DNA from: Heterohyrax brucei
Lineage: Eukaryota > Chordata > Mammalia > Hyracoidea > Procaviidae
NCBI GenBank assembly: GCA_028571685.1
Contig: CM053162.1
Location: 7,878,001 to 7,942,000, forward strand
Reading direction: 5' to 3'
DNA length: 64,000 bases
Positions 44,937 through 57,267 of the stretch are shown one piece after another. Numbering within the stretch: the first letter of the stretch is position 1; each line of letters starts with the position of its first letter. The notes under the pieces are model-generated. The model was not told where the DNA came from. It worked only from the letters and a program-made list of their open reading frames with translations, and did no database searches. The translations under genes were made by a program, and so were the position numbers.

Positions 44937-45448
44937 TATCATGGATTGAATTGCTCCCCACCCCGAAAACATGTATAGCCATGTGAGCCACGATTCCCAA
45001 TATTTTGTGATTGTCCTCCATTTTGTGATTTTTCCTGTGCTGTATGTTAAAGGATTAGGATGGGACTGTAAATCCCTTTACAAGATCACCTCTGTGCTCC
45101 TCTATAAACGGAGTTTTCCTGAAGTATGGCTTCCTTAATCATTTCATTTTACAAGAGATAAAAGGAAAGGGAAGCTAACAGAGAAGAGGGAACCTCACAC
45201 CATCAAGGAGACAGTGCCAGGAGAAAAGTATGTCCTTCAGACCTGAAGTTCCTGCTCCAAGATGCTCCCTGGACAAAGACTAATGCAATAACAGACTTGC
45301 CTCCAGAGTCGACATGGGGCCAAGCCTTCCCCTGGACATCCTGAATTTGGCCTTGTAACCTACCAGAGTGTGAAAGAATAAATTTCCCTTTGTTAAAGCC
45401 GTCCATGTCATGGTAATTCTGTCAGAGCAGCAGTAGCTGACTAATACA
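44937..45448 (+). mobile_element. MaLR solo LTR with 5-bp TSD
   Basis: 512 bp, TATCATGG (TG worn to TA) to CTAATACA, flanked by ATATC at 44932-44936 and 45449-45453. Five bases is the ERVL/MaLR duplication size. It is inserted in the RTE reverse transcriptase region. Confidence 0.85.
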
Positions 45449-46350
45449 ATATCACACAAGATTACAATTTTGCTAAAAATCATTCAGAAGCAACTGCAAC
45501 AGTATATTGACAAGGAACTGCCAAAAATTTAAGTTGGATTCAGATGGGAATGTGGAACCAGGGATATCCTTGCTGAATTCAGATGGATCTTGCCTGAAAA
45601 CAGAGAACCCCAAAAAGGTGTTTACCTGTGTTTCATTGACTATGCAAAGGCATTCGACTGTGTGGATCTTAACAAATTATAGACAACATAGACAATATTG
45701 TGGAGAATAGGAATTCCAGAATACTTATTTGTGCTCTTAAGGAATTTGTACATAGATCAAGAGGTAGTAGTGTGAAAGGAATAAGGTGACACTACATGGT
45801 TCATAATCAGAAAAGGTGTGTGTCAGGGTTGTATCCTTTTACTATACTTTTTCAGTCTATATACTGAAGAAATAGTCTGAGTACCTGGACTATACGAAGA
45901 AGAATAAGGCATCAGGATTAGAGAAAGACTCATTAACAACCTACCTTACACAGATTTTACAACCTTGCTTGCTTGAAGTGAAGAGGATTTGAAACACTTA
46001 CTGATGGAGATCAACCTTCAGCATGGATTGCACCTCAGCATCAAGAAAACAAAATCCTTACAACTGGATTAGTAGGCAACACTGTGATAAATGGAGAAAG
46101 GATTGAGGTTGTCAGCGATTTCATTTTATTTGGCTCCACAGTCAACGCCCATGGAATCAGCAGTCAAGAAATCAAAAGACACATTACACTGGGGAAATCT
46201 GTCACAAAGGATCTCTTTATAAAGTATTGAAAAGTAAAGACGTTACCTTGAAGACTAAGGTGTGCCTGACCCAAGCCATGATATTTTTAGTCACATGATA
46301 TGCATGCGAAAGCTGGACAATGAATAAGGAAGGCAGAGGAGAATAGATGC

Positions 46351-46873
46351 TATCATGGATTGAATTGTGTCCCCCCCAAAATACATGTAGCCATGTGGCT
46401 GGGCCACGATTCCCAGTATCTTGTGACTGTCCTCCATTTTGTGGTTTTCCTATGCTGTATGTTAAAGGATTAGGGTGGGACTGTAAATCCCTTTATCAGA
46501 TCACCTCCCTGCTCCACTTATAAAGGGAGTTCCCCTGGAGTATGGCTTGCCCCACCCTTAATCCTTTCATCCTGCAAGAGATAAAAGGAAAGGGAAGCAG
46601 GCTGAGAATTGGGAACCTCATACCACAAGGCAAGCAGCACTGGGAGAGGAGCGCATCCTTCAGACCTGAGGTTCCTGTGCCAAGATGCTCCCTGGACAAA
46701 GACTGATATATTACCAGACTTTCCTCCTGAGCTGACAAGGGGAAAGCCTTCCCCTGGAGCAGACACCCAGAATATGGACTTGTAGCCTACCTGACTGTGT
46801 AAGAATAAACTTTCCTTTGTTAAAGCCATCCACTCTGGTATTTCTGTTAGAGCAGCCCTAGCTGACTAAAACA
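46351..46873 (+). mobile_element. MaLR solo LTR with 5-bp TSD
   Basis: 523 bp, TATCATGG to CTAAAACA, flanked by GATGC at 46346-46350 and 46874-46878. It interrupts the 3' part of the RTE coding region; RTE text is continuous when the LTR and one GATGC are removed. Confidence 0.88.
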
Positions 46874-47250
46874 GATGCCTTTGAATTGTGATGTTGGAGA
46901 AGAATACTGAGGGTATCATGGACTGCCAAATGAACACACAAATCTCTTCTGGAAGAAGTACAACCAAAGTGCTCCTAGGAAGCAAAGATGGAGAGACTGA
47001 ATCTTACATACTTTGGACACGTTGTCAAGAGGGATCAGTTCCTGGAGTAGGACATGATGCTTGGTATAGCCAAGGGTCAGCTAAAAACAGGAAGACCTTC
47101 AATGAGATAGACTGATACAGTGGCTGCAACAATGAGCTTAAGCATAAAAACCATTGTGGCTATGGTGCAATACTGGGCAGTGTTTCATTCTGTTGTGCAC
47201 AGGGTTACTAGGACTCAGAACCAACTCTACAGCACCTAACAACGGCAACC

Positions 47251-48780
47251 TTTGACAGAAAAGTGGACTTTGAGAGTGACTTCAGTTCTGAATTAGCAGG
47301 ATGTCCAGAGGGCACAGTCTCCTCAAGTCTCTGTCAGACCAGTAAGTTTGTTCTTTTTTTGTGACTTTGAATTTTGTTCCCCATTTTTCTTTTGTCCTGT
47401 CTGGGATCCTCTATTATGAGGTGTCCAATTACCATGGTGAAGCTATGGTTCATGTGGTCCTTTAGTCTTTGGACTAATATTTTGCTTGTGTCTTTGGTTT
47501 TCTTCATGGCTGCCAACATCATTGGACTAATTAGATGTATTTTAGATGTCAGATCACAAGACCCTCGATGCTACTTACCAAAGTAGGGTGTACATTTTCT
47601 TTATGAACCAAGCTATGCTGACTGACCAGCATGTCCTCTGACACCATGGTCCAGAGACCTCAACTTGAGTAACTGTGTCCATCAAGGTGTTTGGATGTGT
47701 CTGGGAAGCTTCTATGAATTTGCCTTAATTAAACAGTCCTCACTTCTCCTATATTATGTATAATCTTATCCAAAGGCACTTGGCTGGCTTGGCTCCCCAA
47801 AGTTAACACTTGTCTACTTTCAAGTTAGTGATTTTCCCTCCCCACACCTCCCTTTACTCTTAGCCATCAAAGATTGCTTTCTGTTGCCTGCATCTACAGC
47901 TTTTCTTGAATATTTATATATGTATACAAATATATACAGTATCTGTTCTTTCGTGATTGCCTTATTTTACTCAGCATAATACCCTACAGATTCATCCATG
48001 TTGTGAGATGTTTCAGTGGTTCATCATTATTCTTTATTGTTGTATAATATTCCATTGTGTGTGTGTGTTCTGCAACATATCCGTTCATTTGCTGAAGGGC
48101 ATTTAGGGTGTCTTCACCATTTTGCTGTTGTGAATAGCGCGTCTTTGTCTAGGATGTATTCCTAGGAGCGAAATTGCTGGATCCTGTGATATTTTGACTT
48201 CTGGCTTTTTAAGAAGGAGCCATATCATTTTATACATTCCCCCCAGTAGTACATAAGAGTTGTAACCTCCTCACGGAATGTTATCTTCTAATTCTTTGAT
48301 TAGTTGCCAGTTATGTCAGGGTGAGACAGTACCTATATTGTTGACTTTGCTAATGAATAATGATCATGAGCATTTCCTCATTTGTCTGTTAGCCACTGAA
48401 AGTCTACTTTGGTGTTCATATCCTTTGCCCATTGTTTAATTGGATTATTTGTCTTTTTGTCGTTGAGATATTAAGGTATTCTATAGATTTTAGAGATCAG
48501 ACTCTTGTGGGATGTATCTTAGCCAAACATTTTTTCCTAGTCTGTAAGTTCTCTTTTTACTCTTTTTTGTGAAGTATTTTGCTAAGCCTAAGTAATTTTT
48601 AAGAGATTCCAGTTGTCTGGTTTATCTTCTGGTGTTTGTGCAGTTAGTTTGTATTTTCTTTATGCCTTGTATTAAACACCCTTACATTCGTCTTACTTTT
48701 TCTATGATCTTTATCATGTTATGTCTTATGGACTTTAATTTCTTTTATATTTATTTTTGCATATGATATGAAGTATGGGT
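47251..48780 (-). mobile_element. Old L1 3' end (minus strand)
   Basis: Antisense 3' UTR (47251-47800) precedes antisense ORF2 C-terminal text (47930-48780: 'actcagcataataccctaca', 'ttcatttgctgaagggcat', 'ttgcccattgtttaattgg'). It is diverged and 5'-truncated near the CT-rich tract at 48780. Confidence 0.7.
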
Positions 48781-48905
48781 CCCCTTTCTTTCTCTCTTTG
48801 TCTCTTGCTTGCTTTTTCTTTCTCTCTCCCACCCTCCCTCCCTCCCTTGTTTCCTTTTCTCCTTTCCTCTCTTCCCCCTCCCTCCTTCATTCTTTCCGTT
48901 CACTT
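48780..48905 (+). repeat. CT-rich low-complexity tract
   Basis: About 125 bp of nearly pure pyrimidine built from CTTT, CTTTCT and CCCT units. It lies at the truncated end of the L1 fragment. Confidence 0.85.
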
Positions 48906-48959
48906 TTAACTAAACAGATTCAAAGTCATTAAGAAATCATATGTTCATTCCTAGGAATA

Positions 48960-49115
48960 GTCTGGAAAGGCAGCATAATACAACAGAAGTAGAATAGAGA
49001 TGATTAGAGAATGTGAATCATAGCCTCAGTTTCTTCATCAATGAAATGGGACTCTTAATGGCCACTTCGTGGATTTGTTGTTGAAATCTATAGGTGAATA
49101 TTGAAGCAACATTGC
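48960..49115 (+). mobile_element. MIR element
   Basis: 'ggcagcataatacaacaga' and 'cctcagtttcttcatcaatgaaatggga' in the right order are diagnostic of sense-strand MIR. Confidence 0.8.
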
Positions 49116-50640
49116 AAATATAAAAATCCTGTGGAAGCTTTTTAAAAGTTTATTTTTAACAAAGGCACATCTATTATATAAAAGGTGCTACCATACTCCC
49201 TAGAAGGCTGGCTAGCTTGAGCTGCAACTGGAGTGCCTGACACAGAAGGAGAGTGAGGGCTAAGTGTGCACATGAGAGCTGCTCAGCAATCACTGGGCTG
49301 CTGAACAGATGTGGGCAAGTTGAATGGTGAGACAAGGCCTTGGGCACATGCCACGTATTCATGATTCCTACCAGGCTGCGAGCCATTCAGAGGTTGTGAG
49401 TTTTAAAGTCGTTCAGTTTTATTTATTGTACCAGGTGATACGTGATCACCATCAAAGAATTAGAAGACAATGGCAAACCTTTTGAAAATAAAAATGAGCT
49501 TTATTCTATACCCCAAGAAAACATCTATTCATAGTTTGGTGGTTGTCTTCTTGGGCTCTTTTTCTAGAAAGCAGGCTTTTTAGAGGCCCCAGTTGTAAAA
49601 AATCAAGAAAGGAAAGATGGCTAAGTGGTGTTAACTAACAGTCCATAGTGATGTCCCTAGTGTGGCTTACAGTTGCTTATCCTAGCCTCAGTGTTTCCTT
49701 TTCCCTGTCAGGTCCCTGAGGATGCAGGGAAGGAACCAGCAGAGCCACTGCAGCCTGGAATTCTGATTTCAAACACGTGCACCTCTGAGCTCACCCCCTC
49801 CATCTCTCATCTCCACCCCTTCCCCATTTTACTTCATGACTGGACACCCCTGTGCCTTGTCTGCCTGCCCAACACAGTCCCAGGCTTGTGGCTTCCACAT
49901 CTACTACCCCTCGGTCATACAATACAACAAATCTGTTTTTCTGGAGACTTCTTCGGCTTCAGTAATTTACCCATGTGAGTGTTATTACTTAATTGACTGA
50001 AACTGCTAAAAACAAACATGCACTGATCAATAGAGAAATAATTTTGGAAATTGTGGGCATAAATCTTTAGAGATCTGTGTGCACTACCATTTGTTAAAAT
50101 ACTGAAAAGATAAATCAATTTTCTTTATTAAAACACAATTGCTTCATCCATTGCTAGCTTAGGGAGAGGCCAGGAGGCAGCACCTGGGGAGGAGTCAGGG
50201 ATGAAATTTGAGAATGCATGTCTAACCTGCACTCAGGGGTCACTTGTTAGCCTCTGAAGGGTCAGGATTGAAGATGAAGGAAGACAGCTTTCAGGCTGGC
50301 ATATATTTTAATGTTAGAAAGAAAAAGTCATGGGCTAGCATGATGTGTATGGATGAGTGGGCTTGACTGTGTAAAGTACTGAGGAAAACCATACTGTGTA
50401 TGTTAGCTAGAAGCAGTTAGGTTAACACTATAGTAACAAACTCACAAACTCAGTGGCTTAAAACAACAAAGACATGTTTTCTGTTTACACCACTACATAG
50501 GCATTGTTTGTCAATGGGGCAGACTGATCAAGTAGTCTCCTTTTCACGTTCCACACGCCAGAGATAGAGACAGCATGGAGCATTCTGTGGAAAGGAGATG
50601 AATCCCTTCTCTCATTTTATTGGCCAGAGTAACCTTCCAC
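49116..50640. other. Largely unique sequence
   Basis: No gene was identified. Short frames (49174-49386 minus, 49673-49978 plus) have no recognisable domain or splice support. 50415-50640 ('ctcagtggcttaaaacaacaaa') resembles an old placental repeat. This is one of the few parts of the window that does not look like recent transposon. Confidence 0.45.
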
Positions 50641-50641
50641 T

Positions 50642-50826
50642 GATCACCACTGCCAACGAGTCAATTCTGACTCAGAGCAGCCCTATAGGACAGGGTAGAA
50701 CTGCCCGATAGACTTCCAAGGTAGTAATGCTTACAGAACCAGACTACCACATCTTCCTCCCATCAAGTGGCCGGTGAGTTCCAACTATGACCTTTCAGTT
50801 AGCAGGTAAACGGCATACAATCAGGG
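50642..50826 (-). mobile_element. tRNA-derived SINE (antisense, diverged)
   Basis: 'gagtcaattctgactcagag', 'gggtagaactgcccgatag' and the antisense head near 'cctttcagttagcaggtaa' match the family. It stands next to a second antisense copy. Confidence 0.75.
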
Positions 50827-50852
50827 CTCCATGGCCAAAGTAAGCTAAACCA

Positions 50853-51010
50853 AACTCACTGCTGCTGAGTCAATTCCAACTCATGTGAACTCTATAGGAC
50901 AGAGTAGAACTATCCCATAGAGTTTCCAGTGAGTGCCTGGAGGATTCGAACTGCTAACCTTTTGGGTAGCAGACATACCACTTAACGACTACATCACCAG
51001 AGTTTCTGGT
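50853..51010 (-). mobile_element. tRNA-derived SINE (antisense)
   Basis: It runs from 'accaaactcactgctgctga' through 'agagtagaactatcccatag' to the antisense B box 'ggattcgaactgctaacc' and A-box end 'taacgactacatcaccaga'. A well preserved copy. Confidence 0.85.
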
Positions 51011-51875
51011 CAAACTAAACAAGATGGGAAAATGTCCTGTCATTCACCCTTATGACAAATAGCCAGAAATCTTTGTGAACAGCTTTTTCTTTTTTTCATA
51101 ATAGTATTGTACTTTAGGTTAAAGTTTACAAGTTTGCATCTTTTTCAAAAATTTACACACAAATTGTTTTGTGGCACTGGTTGTAATGCCACAACATATC
51201 TCTCCCTTTATACCTGGGTTCTTACGTCTACTTGTCCAGTTTTCCTGTCCCTTCTTGTCTTCTTGTCTTTGCTTTCGGGTGAGTGTTGCCCATTTGGTCT
51301 TGTGTATTTAATTAAACTAAGAAGAGTGTTCCTTGTATGTGTTGTTTGTTTTATAGGCCTGTCTAATCTTTGTCTGAAAGGTGGAGTAGCTTCAGTTCTG
51401 AGTTAACAGGGAATGCAAGAACAACAGTCTTGAGAGCTCTTCCAAAGACTGTCAGACCACTGAATCTCTTTATGTGTGTGTGTATGAATTTCAATTTTGT
51501 TCTACATATTTTTTCTGCCCTGTTTGGGACTCTGGATAGTGATCCCTGTCAGAGTAATCAGTGGTGGTGGCCAGGCACCATCTAGTTCTGGGTTCAGTGA
51601 AGTCCTTTATCCTTTGGACCAGTGTATGTCTTGTGGCTTTGGCTTTCTTTCTCCTTTGTTTGCATGGGAAGGAACCAATAGCTGTATCTTAGATGGCCCC
51701 TTGAAAACTTTGAAGACCACAAATACCATATACCAAAATAGGATATGGAGCATTTTCTTTATGAACTATGTTATTCCAGTTGATCTAGATGTCTTCCAAA
51801 ACTATGTTCCATGGCCCTCAGCCATAGCAACTGTGTCTTAAGGTGTTCTCGTATGTCTAAGAAACGTTTGCAAAC

Positions 51876-51940
51876 CCTGGTGGTTTAGTGGCAAAATGTT
51901 ACATTTGCTAACAAAAAGGTTGGCAGTTCAAATCCTATAC
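51876..51940 (+). mobile_element. SINE head fragment
   Basis: 'accctggtggtttagtggc' (A-box region) to 'ggcagttcaaatcc' (B box), with the body missing. It is about 65 bp of the tRNA-derived head only. Confidence 0.75.
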
Positions 51941-52400
51941 GTTGTCTTGATCAAGTTCTGCTGATTTCTCCTATATTGTGTTTATCTTTCCCTTCACCAA
52001 AGTTAACATTTGTCTACTATGTAGTTAATGATCCTCTCTTCCCACCCCTCCCCTCCTTCATAACCATTAAAGATTATTTTCTTCTGCGTGTAAATGCTTT
52101 TTGAGTTTTCATATAGAAGTAGTCTGATAATTGTCCTTTTGTGACTGACATACTTTTACTCAGCATAATGCACTCCAGATTCCTCCATGTTGTGTGATAT
52201 TTGGGGATCCATCATTTTTCTTTATTGTTTCGTAGTATTCCATTGTGTGTATGTACCATAGTTTATTTATCCATAAATTGACACTGAGTGATTGACACTT
52301 AGGTTGAATAGTGCCACAGTGAACATGAGTGTACGTATGTTTATTTGTGTGATGGCTCTTATTTAGGATGCATTTCAAGGAGTGATCTTGCTTGATCATA

Positions 52401-52953
52401 TGCATCCTAGATTGAATTGTATCCCCCAAGAAATGTGTGTAGCGGTTTGGCTGGTCCGTGGATTCCCACTATTGTGTTTGATTGCCCTCCATTTTGTGAT
52501 TTTGCTATGCTGTAAATCCTAGTCTTGGCCTGTGGTTAATATACTGGATTATGTTAAAGAAGATTAGGGTGGGACTGTAACACTCTTGCTAAGGTCATTT
52601 TCCTGTTTAAATTTAAAAAGAATTTCCCTGGAATGTGGATGGTACCTCCTTTTACCTTTTTATCCTGTAAGAGATAAAAGGAAAAGGAAGCAAGCAGAAA
52701 GCAGGAACCTCAGACCATCAGGAAAGCAGCATTGGGAGTAGACTGCATCTGTGAGACTTGAGGTTCCTGTACAGAGATGCTCCCTGACGGAAGACTGCTG
52801 CAAAGCAAGGACCATCCTCCAGAGCTGAAAAAGAGAGAAAGCCTTTCAATGGAGCAGACACCCTGAATTTGGACTTATAGCTTGCAAATTTTTATTTGTC
52901 AAAGCTACCTACTTGTGGTATTTCTGTTAGAGCAGTACCAGGTGATTAAGATA
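52401..52953 (+). mobile_element. MaLR-type solo LTR
   Basis: It begins 'tgcatcctagattgaattg' and ends 'accaggtgattaagata', with the family's block order between. It is somewhat longer than its sisters because of a 'tggttaatatactgg' segment. Inserted in antisense L1; TSD not clear. Confidence 0.75.
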
Positions 52954-52984
52954 ATATGTTATGCTGATTTCCAGCTTTTTAAGT

Positions 52985-53461
52985 GCTGTAGTTTAAAGTG
53001 TATTCCCCCAGAAATGTGTGTGGCTGTTTGGCTGGGCCATGATTACCAGTATTGTGTGATGTTTCTTTATGCTGTAAACTCTGCCCCTACTGTGTTAAAA
53101 AGGAAGGTGGTTGGCAGTTGTGTCAGTGGGGCAGGACTCAACGTGTAAGATTGTTTTGTAGCTTGAGGCAGTCTCTTGAGAAACAAAGGAAAGAAGCTAG
53201 CAGAGAGATTTAGGGACCTCACACCATCAAGAAGAAAAGCAGTGCTGGGAGATAAGCAAATCCTTTGGAAAGGACTGGTATTCCTGTGACTCAGAAGCTC
53301 CCATCTAGAGGAAGACTGACAAAGACCTTCCCCCAGAGCCAGCAGAGAAAGCCTTCCTCTGGAGCTTATACTCTGAATTTGGACTTTTAGCCTCACGGAC
53401 TGTGACAAAATAAAATTTCTTTGTAGTATGTCTGTTAAACCAGCACTAGATGACTAAGACA
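52985..53461 (+). mobile_element. MaLR-type solo LTR, second copy 31 bp downstream
   Basis: It begins 'tgctgtagtttaaagtgta', has 'atgtgtgtggctgtttggctg' and ends 'ctagatgactaagaca'. It is more diverged from the others. Only about 31 bp of L1 separate it from the previous LTR. Confidence 0.7.
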
Positions 53462-56342
53462 ATTTTCCATAGTGATTGTATCATTTTATATTCATACCAG
53501 CAGTGTAGAAGTGTTCCAGTCTCCCCACAACTTATCCAACCTCTATTATTTTCTGGTTCTTGGACTAGTGCCAGTATTGTTGGGATGAGACAGTATCTTA
53601 TTATAGTTTTGATTTGTATTTCTCTACTGGCTACAGTGTTTCTGTAAGTTGGAATCAACTTGATGATAATAAGTTAATTTTATTTTTTTGGTTTTTTTAA
53701 TGGCTGATGATCATGAACATTTTTTCATATGTTAACTAGTCAACGGAAAGTCTTTTGGTGAGGTTTCTGTTTGTATACTTTGCCCATTTTTTGAAATTGG
53801 ATTGTTTGCCTTTTTATTGTTGAGGTGTTGAAAATACTTTGTAGATTTTGGAAATTAGATCCTTGTCAGATATGCTGTGGCTAAAAAAATTTTTTTTATC
53901 ACCTTATCACATAATCTTATTTTTTAATTGTGGTAAATAGATAACAAAACTTGCCATTTCAACATTCTTCACATGTACAATTCAGTGACATTAATTTATG
54001 TTGTTCAGTGATTCCATTATCCATTTCCAAATTTGCCTGTCACCCTTGACAAAAGCTCAGTGTCCTGGTTCTATTTTTACTCTTTTGTTGAAGTCTTTTG
54101 ATTATCATAAATATTTCCTTTTTAGGAAATCCCAGTTATCAAGTTTATCTTCTTATGTTTGTGTACTATTAATTATGGTTTGTATTCTCTTTATGAGATG
54201 CATTAAGACCCCCAGCATTTTCCCTAATTTTTTCTTCCATGATCTTTATTGTTTTATGTTTAGGTCTTTGATACATTTTAATTTAGTTTTTGTGTATAGT
54301 ATAAGGTATGAATCTTGTTTCATTTTTTAACAGATGTACAGTCAGTCATGATAGCACCATTTGTTAAATAGACTGTTTCCCATTTAATGAACTTTGGCCT
54401 TTTGTCAAATATCAGCTACCTGTAGGTGGATGAGTTTATGTCTGCGTTCTCAATTCTGTTCCATTGGTCCATATGTCTATTGTTGTACAGTACCATGCTG
54501 TTTTGATTACCATGGCTTATAGTAGCTTCTAAGATCAGATAGTATGAGTCTTCTCATTTTGTTCTTTTTCTTCAGTAATGTTTTACCTATTCAGAGCCTC
54601 TTCCCTTTCCATGCAAAGTTGGTGATTAGTTTCTTCATCTAGTTAAAGGATGCTGTTGGAATTCGGGCTGGGATTGCATTGCATCTGTAGATCTCTTTGG
54701 ATGGTATTGACATATGCACAGTGTTGAGTCTTTCTATCTATGAGCATGGCATGCTTTTCCATTTATATACGTCTCTTTTGGTTTGTTGCAATAGTACGTT
54801 GTAGTTTTCTTTGTATAAATCTTTTACTTCCTTGGTCTTATTCCCAAGTATTTGTGGGAAGTGTATTGTAAATACTATCAAGTTTCTGATTTCCTATTTG
54901 AAGTTCTCTTTGCTGGTGTAGACAATTATTCCATGTTAATCTTGTATCCTGCAACTTTGCTGAAATCTTCTATTAGTTGCAGATCCCTTCTGGTGGATTC
55001 TTTGGCATTTTCTATGTGTATTATCATCTAATCTGAAAATAATAAGAATTTTACCTCTTGCTTACCAATTTGGATGTTCTTCATTCATTTTTTTTTTTGT
55101 CATATTGCTTTAGTTAGGACTCTCAGCATGATGTTGAATAAGAGCAGTGCTAAAGGGCATTCTTATTCTCATCCTGTGAGGAAATGTTTTCAGATTGTTT
55201 CTACTGAGAAATATGTTGGCTGCTGGTTTTGTATACATGTCTCAAATTATGTTGAGGAATTTCCTTTCTGTTGCTAATTTGTGGAGAGTTTTTATCGCTC
55301 AGGATTGAGTGATGGACTTTGTCAAATACTTTCCTCAGTCTACTGAGATGATCCTGTTATTCTTTTGTTTTGTTTATGTGGTGGATTACACTGATTGATT
55401 TTCTAATGTTTACCCATCCTTGCATACCTCCTATGAATATCACTTGGTCTTCATGTGCTATTCTTTGGTATGTTGTTGAGTTCTGTTGACTAGTATTTTG
55501 TAAAAATTCTTGTGTCTGTACTTACATAAGATATTGGTCCGCACTGTACATGCATGTGGTGTCTGCCTCCCTTTGTTATATGGGTTTTGCGGGCTTCACA
55601 GAATGAATTCAGAAGCATTTCTTCCTCTTCTATGCTCTAAAATAGTTTGAGTAGTCTTGGTGTAAGTTCTTCTCAGAAACTTTGGTAGAATTCTCAAGTT
55701 GAAGATGGACTTTTTTGTTGTTGGGAGTTTATTTATTTTTTTAATTATCTCTTTAATCTTGTCTTTATCATGGGACTGTTTAGTTCTGTACCTCAGTCTA
55801 TGTTAATTTTGGTAGAAAATGTGTTCATAGAAATTTAATCATTTACTACGGGTTTTAAAATTTATTGTAATACAGTTGTTTGCAGTATTTTGTTATGATC
55901 CTTTTTATTTCAGTGTATTCTGCTTTGATATATATCTGTTTTGTTTTTCAGGTTATTTGCTTCTTCTCCTGTTTTTCCCTGTAAATTTGGCCAATGGTTG
56001 GTCAGTTTTGTTTATCCTTTCAAAACAAGTTTCTGGTCTTTCTGATTCTTTTTATTTTCTGTTTTCTCTGTCATTTATTTCTGCTTTAATCTCTGTTATT
56101 TTCTTTCTTCTGGTGACTGTGGGCTTCCTTTGCTGTTTTCTTTCTGTTTATTCAAGTTGCAGGTTAAGATTTTAATTTTGTCCATTCTTCTTTTTGGATA
56201 GGTGTGTTTATTGCATGAGAACAGTTCAAATGACCAGCATACATAGTAAACTAGAATCTCTGTTTTATGACTTGTTATACTGTGGTTTATTTTGTGTTAA
56301 CATGTCTATGAGCACCAGGTGTAGATTATTTCAGATTCACCT

Positions 56343-56634
56343 TATCACCTGAGATATACTATTAAAGAGGAAACTAGTTAACCCCACCCCTTCTACCCCC
56401 ACCCCGTGATCCGTCTTGCCTCTCTCTGGAACCAGACCGATAAGATCCTGGCCACTCGACCCTCCGCATCCCCAGCCACTCCATCCCTGCCTGCAACCAA
56501 CCCCATGAAACACTCAAACCCCTGATACGCAGTGCCAGCACTTTGGAGAGCATTAACCCCCACTGGCCAGCTAGTGTAATAAACTGCCACTGCCTTTCTA
56601 ACCTAGAGGTGGTGGCTCGTTTTTCTACACATCA
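56343..56634 (+). repeat. 5' LTR of the gammaretrovirus-like ERV
   Basis: It matches 62671-62957 from 'gaggaaactagttaac' to 'tacacatca'. The first 20 bp are much altered (TG worn to TA). It contains AATAAA at about 56577-56582, and the primer site starts 4 nt after its end. Confidence 0.85.
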
Positions 56635-56638
56635 ATAT

Positions 56639-56656
56639 TGGTTCCCTGACCAGGAA
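56639..56656 (+). other. Primer-binding site, tRNA-Glu type
   Basis: TGGTTCCCTGACCAGGAA fits the complement of the tRNA-Glu 3' end with one mismatch. This primer class is used by ERV-E-like gammaretroviral elements. Confidence 0.7.
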
Positions 56657-57267
56657 AATGACTGCGCTGGCCCCTTGAGCCACCTGTCCGACTGGCTTGA
56701 AGGCACCCTGGCCCAGCAGAGGAACCAGAGGACGGCACCATCCACTGCATTGTTGGGGTCCCCAGCGTTCAGATTCTGGACCGAGGCTTCCCAAACCAGT
56801 CACAGAAGGGACCCAACAGAAGAGTAACAAGAACCAGTTTCCAGGGTCCACTGAGTCAAGTTTGGATGGTTTCAGGTAGGCCACCCAGGGGCCCTGTCCC
56901 AGTCGGGCCTGCCCCAACAGGCAGAAGAGGAGATTGATCACCTCCTGTGTCTTATGACACCAGACTAGGACTACCTCTCACAAGTGGGGTGGGGGCGGGA
57001 AGTCTTCAGTCGGGTGATTGTGTGTGTGAGAGAGTGTATGTTTTGTGACAGCCCAAGATTTCAGCCACAGGTCCTGAGTGGTCTTGCGACTGCTGTTCCA
57101 TAGATCTGGCATGAGGCAAAACAGTGCTGGGTGAACAACCCTTCAGCCTGGGGCTTATACAGGAGCACCTTAGTCAAGCCAGAACTCTAAGTCCTTGGGA
57201 GAGGAATGGCCAGTCGAGCGCCTGAAAGAAAACTTACCCGTGTCTACTTTGTCTTTGCGACACTGTC
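56657..57267 (+). other. Leader of the gammaretrovirus-like ERV
   Basis: About 600 nt between primer site and gag with no sustained coding frame. A donor-like CAG|GTAGG occurs near 56876. A long leader is normal for gammaretroviruses. Short frames on both strands here are not gene-like. Confidence 0.5.

Larger units (their letters stand above)
42605..47250 (+). mobile_element. RTE (BovB-like) LINE, near full length but decayed
   Basis: After removing three insertions, about 3.1 kb remain in order: 5' UTR-like lead (42605-42930), apurinic-type endonuclease region (about 42960-43850), linker (44355-44670) and reverse transcriptase (44780-46345), where 'CFIDYAKAFDCVDLNK'-type coding lies near 45630-45680. 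The C-terminal region 46874-47200 ends at 'cagcacctaacaacggcaac', the RTE tail that the local SINEs resemble. All frames have stops and shifts. Insertions: LTR-like 43858-44354 and MaLR LTRs at 44937-45448 and 46351-46873. Confidence 0.85.
51085..56210 (-). mobile_element. Old L1 (minus strand) split by two MaLR LTRs
   Basis: Antisense 3' UTR (51085-51870), a SINE scrap (51876-51940), then ORF2 C-terminal text to 52400, two LTRs (52401-53461) and ORF2 again from about 53464 to 56210 (for example 'catttgttaaatagactgtttccc', 'gttgagtcttt', 'tgttgaggaatttcc'). A small patch near 53640-53690 may hold further SINE-like text ('taagttggaatcaacttgatg'). It is truncated before its 5' end; no frame is intact. 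Confidence 0.7.

Noticed and set aside
48780-48905. CT tract as a polypyrimidine splice element or H-DNA switch
   Set aside because: It adjoins a truncated L1 and has no exon downstream; low-complexity expansion explains it.
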